Assembly (NCBI GenBank): GCA_016763115.1
Contig: JAESUL010000266.1
Coordinates: 1 to 5,391 of the forward strand
Length of the DNA stretch: 5,391 nucleotides
Direction: 5' to 3'
Origin: Phycisphaerales bacterium
GTDB lineage: Bacteria; Planctomycetota; Phycisphaerae; Phycisphaerales; UBA1924
The translations under genes and the position numbers were made by a program. The notes beneath the pieces were generated by a model that was not told the DNA's origin, ran no database searches, and saw nothing but the letters and a program-made list of their open reading frames with translations. Positions 5,273-5,391 of the stretch are shown here, in pieces (position 1 is the stretch's first letter; each line of letters starts with the position of its first letter).

Positions 5273-5391
5273 ATGACTGAGCGTGTATACAACTTTTCCG
5301 CCGGCCCGGCGTGTCTCCCTGAATCCGTGCTCAAGCAGGCACAGAAGGATCTCTGGAATATTGACAGCACCGGGATCGGGATTCTGGAGCA
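5273..5391 (+). CDS. serC: Phosphoserine aminotransferase, N-terminal part (3'-truncated by the window edge)
   Basis: Only 39 codons are present, beginning [20 protein letters not shown] and ending at GIGILE with two further bases of the next codon. NFSAGPA followed by a Pro-x-x-Val-Leu helix and a Gly-containing turn (S-T-G-I-G-I-L-E, where the family has G-x-S-[IV]-x-E) is the conserved start of SerC. This pyridoxal-phosphate enzyme transfers an amino group from glutamate to 3-phosphohydroxypyruvate to make O-phosphoserine. The PLP-binding Lys and most of the protein lie beyond the window. The start is fixed by the GAGGAG site and the match to the family's N-terminus. Placement right after serA indicates an operon for the first two serine-pathway steps. 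Confidence 0.93.
   Translation, partial: MTERVYNFSAGPACLPESVLKQAQKDLWNIDSTGIGILE

Overview
The window looks like chromosomal DNA of moderately high G+C from a planctomycete, most likely one of the Phycisphaerae. The lineage is inferred from the mix of genes: a large pseudopilin-like protein with the N-terminal methylation motif and C-terminal DG motif that planctomycetes carry in many copies, next to RNase Y and a compact serine-biosynthesis pair. No rRNA, tRNA, CRISPR array, insertion sequence or phage gene was seen. Nearly all of the window is coding.

Layout. Bases 1-1361 (+) hold all but the N-terminus of ribonuclease Y (rny). One base later, on the opposite strand, ends a UbiA-family membrane prenyltransferase (1363-2208, -). 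A 125-bp divergent intergenic region (2209-2333) carries a good extended -10 element and leads into a 256-residue protein (2334-3104, +) with a zinc ribbon, a GYF_2-like module, a second zinc ribbon and a C-terminal membrane anchor. After 28 bp comes a type IV pilin/type II pseudopilin-like protein (3133-4167, +), whose start region lies in a 22-bp near-perfect palindrome. After 58 bp comes a short-form D-3-phosphoglycerate dehydrogenase (serA, 4226-5245, +). After 27 bp the first 39 codons of phosphoserine aminotransferase (serC, from 5273) run off the window.

How the genes work together. serA and serC encode the first two steps of the phosphorylated serine pathway (3-phosphoglycerate to 3-phosphohydroxypyruvate to phosphoserine); each has a strong Shine-Dalgarno site, and they are probably cotranscribed. 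The zinc-ribbon and pilin-like genes may form a second small transcription unit. RNase Y and the prenyltransferase are independent neighbours meeting tail to tail.

The points most worth a second look are: the SerA-type enzyme, which has Gln where the catalytic Glu is expected and Ser-Arg where the NAD-selecting Asp is expected; the duplicated zinc-ribbon/GYF_2 membrane protein; the palindrome that would cover the pilin gene's ribosome-binding site; and the UbiA protein with an altered first metal-binding motif.
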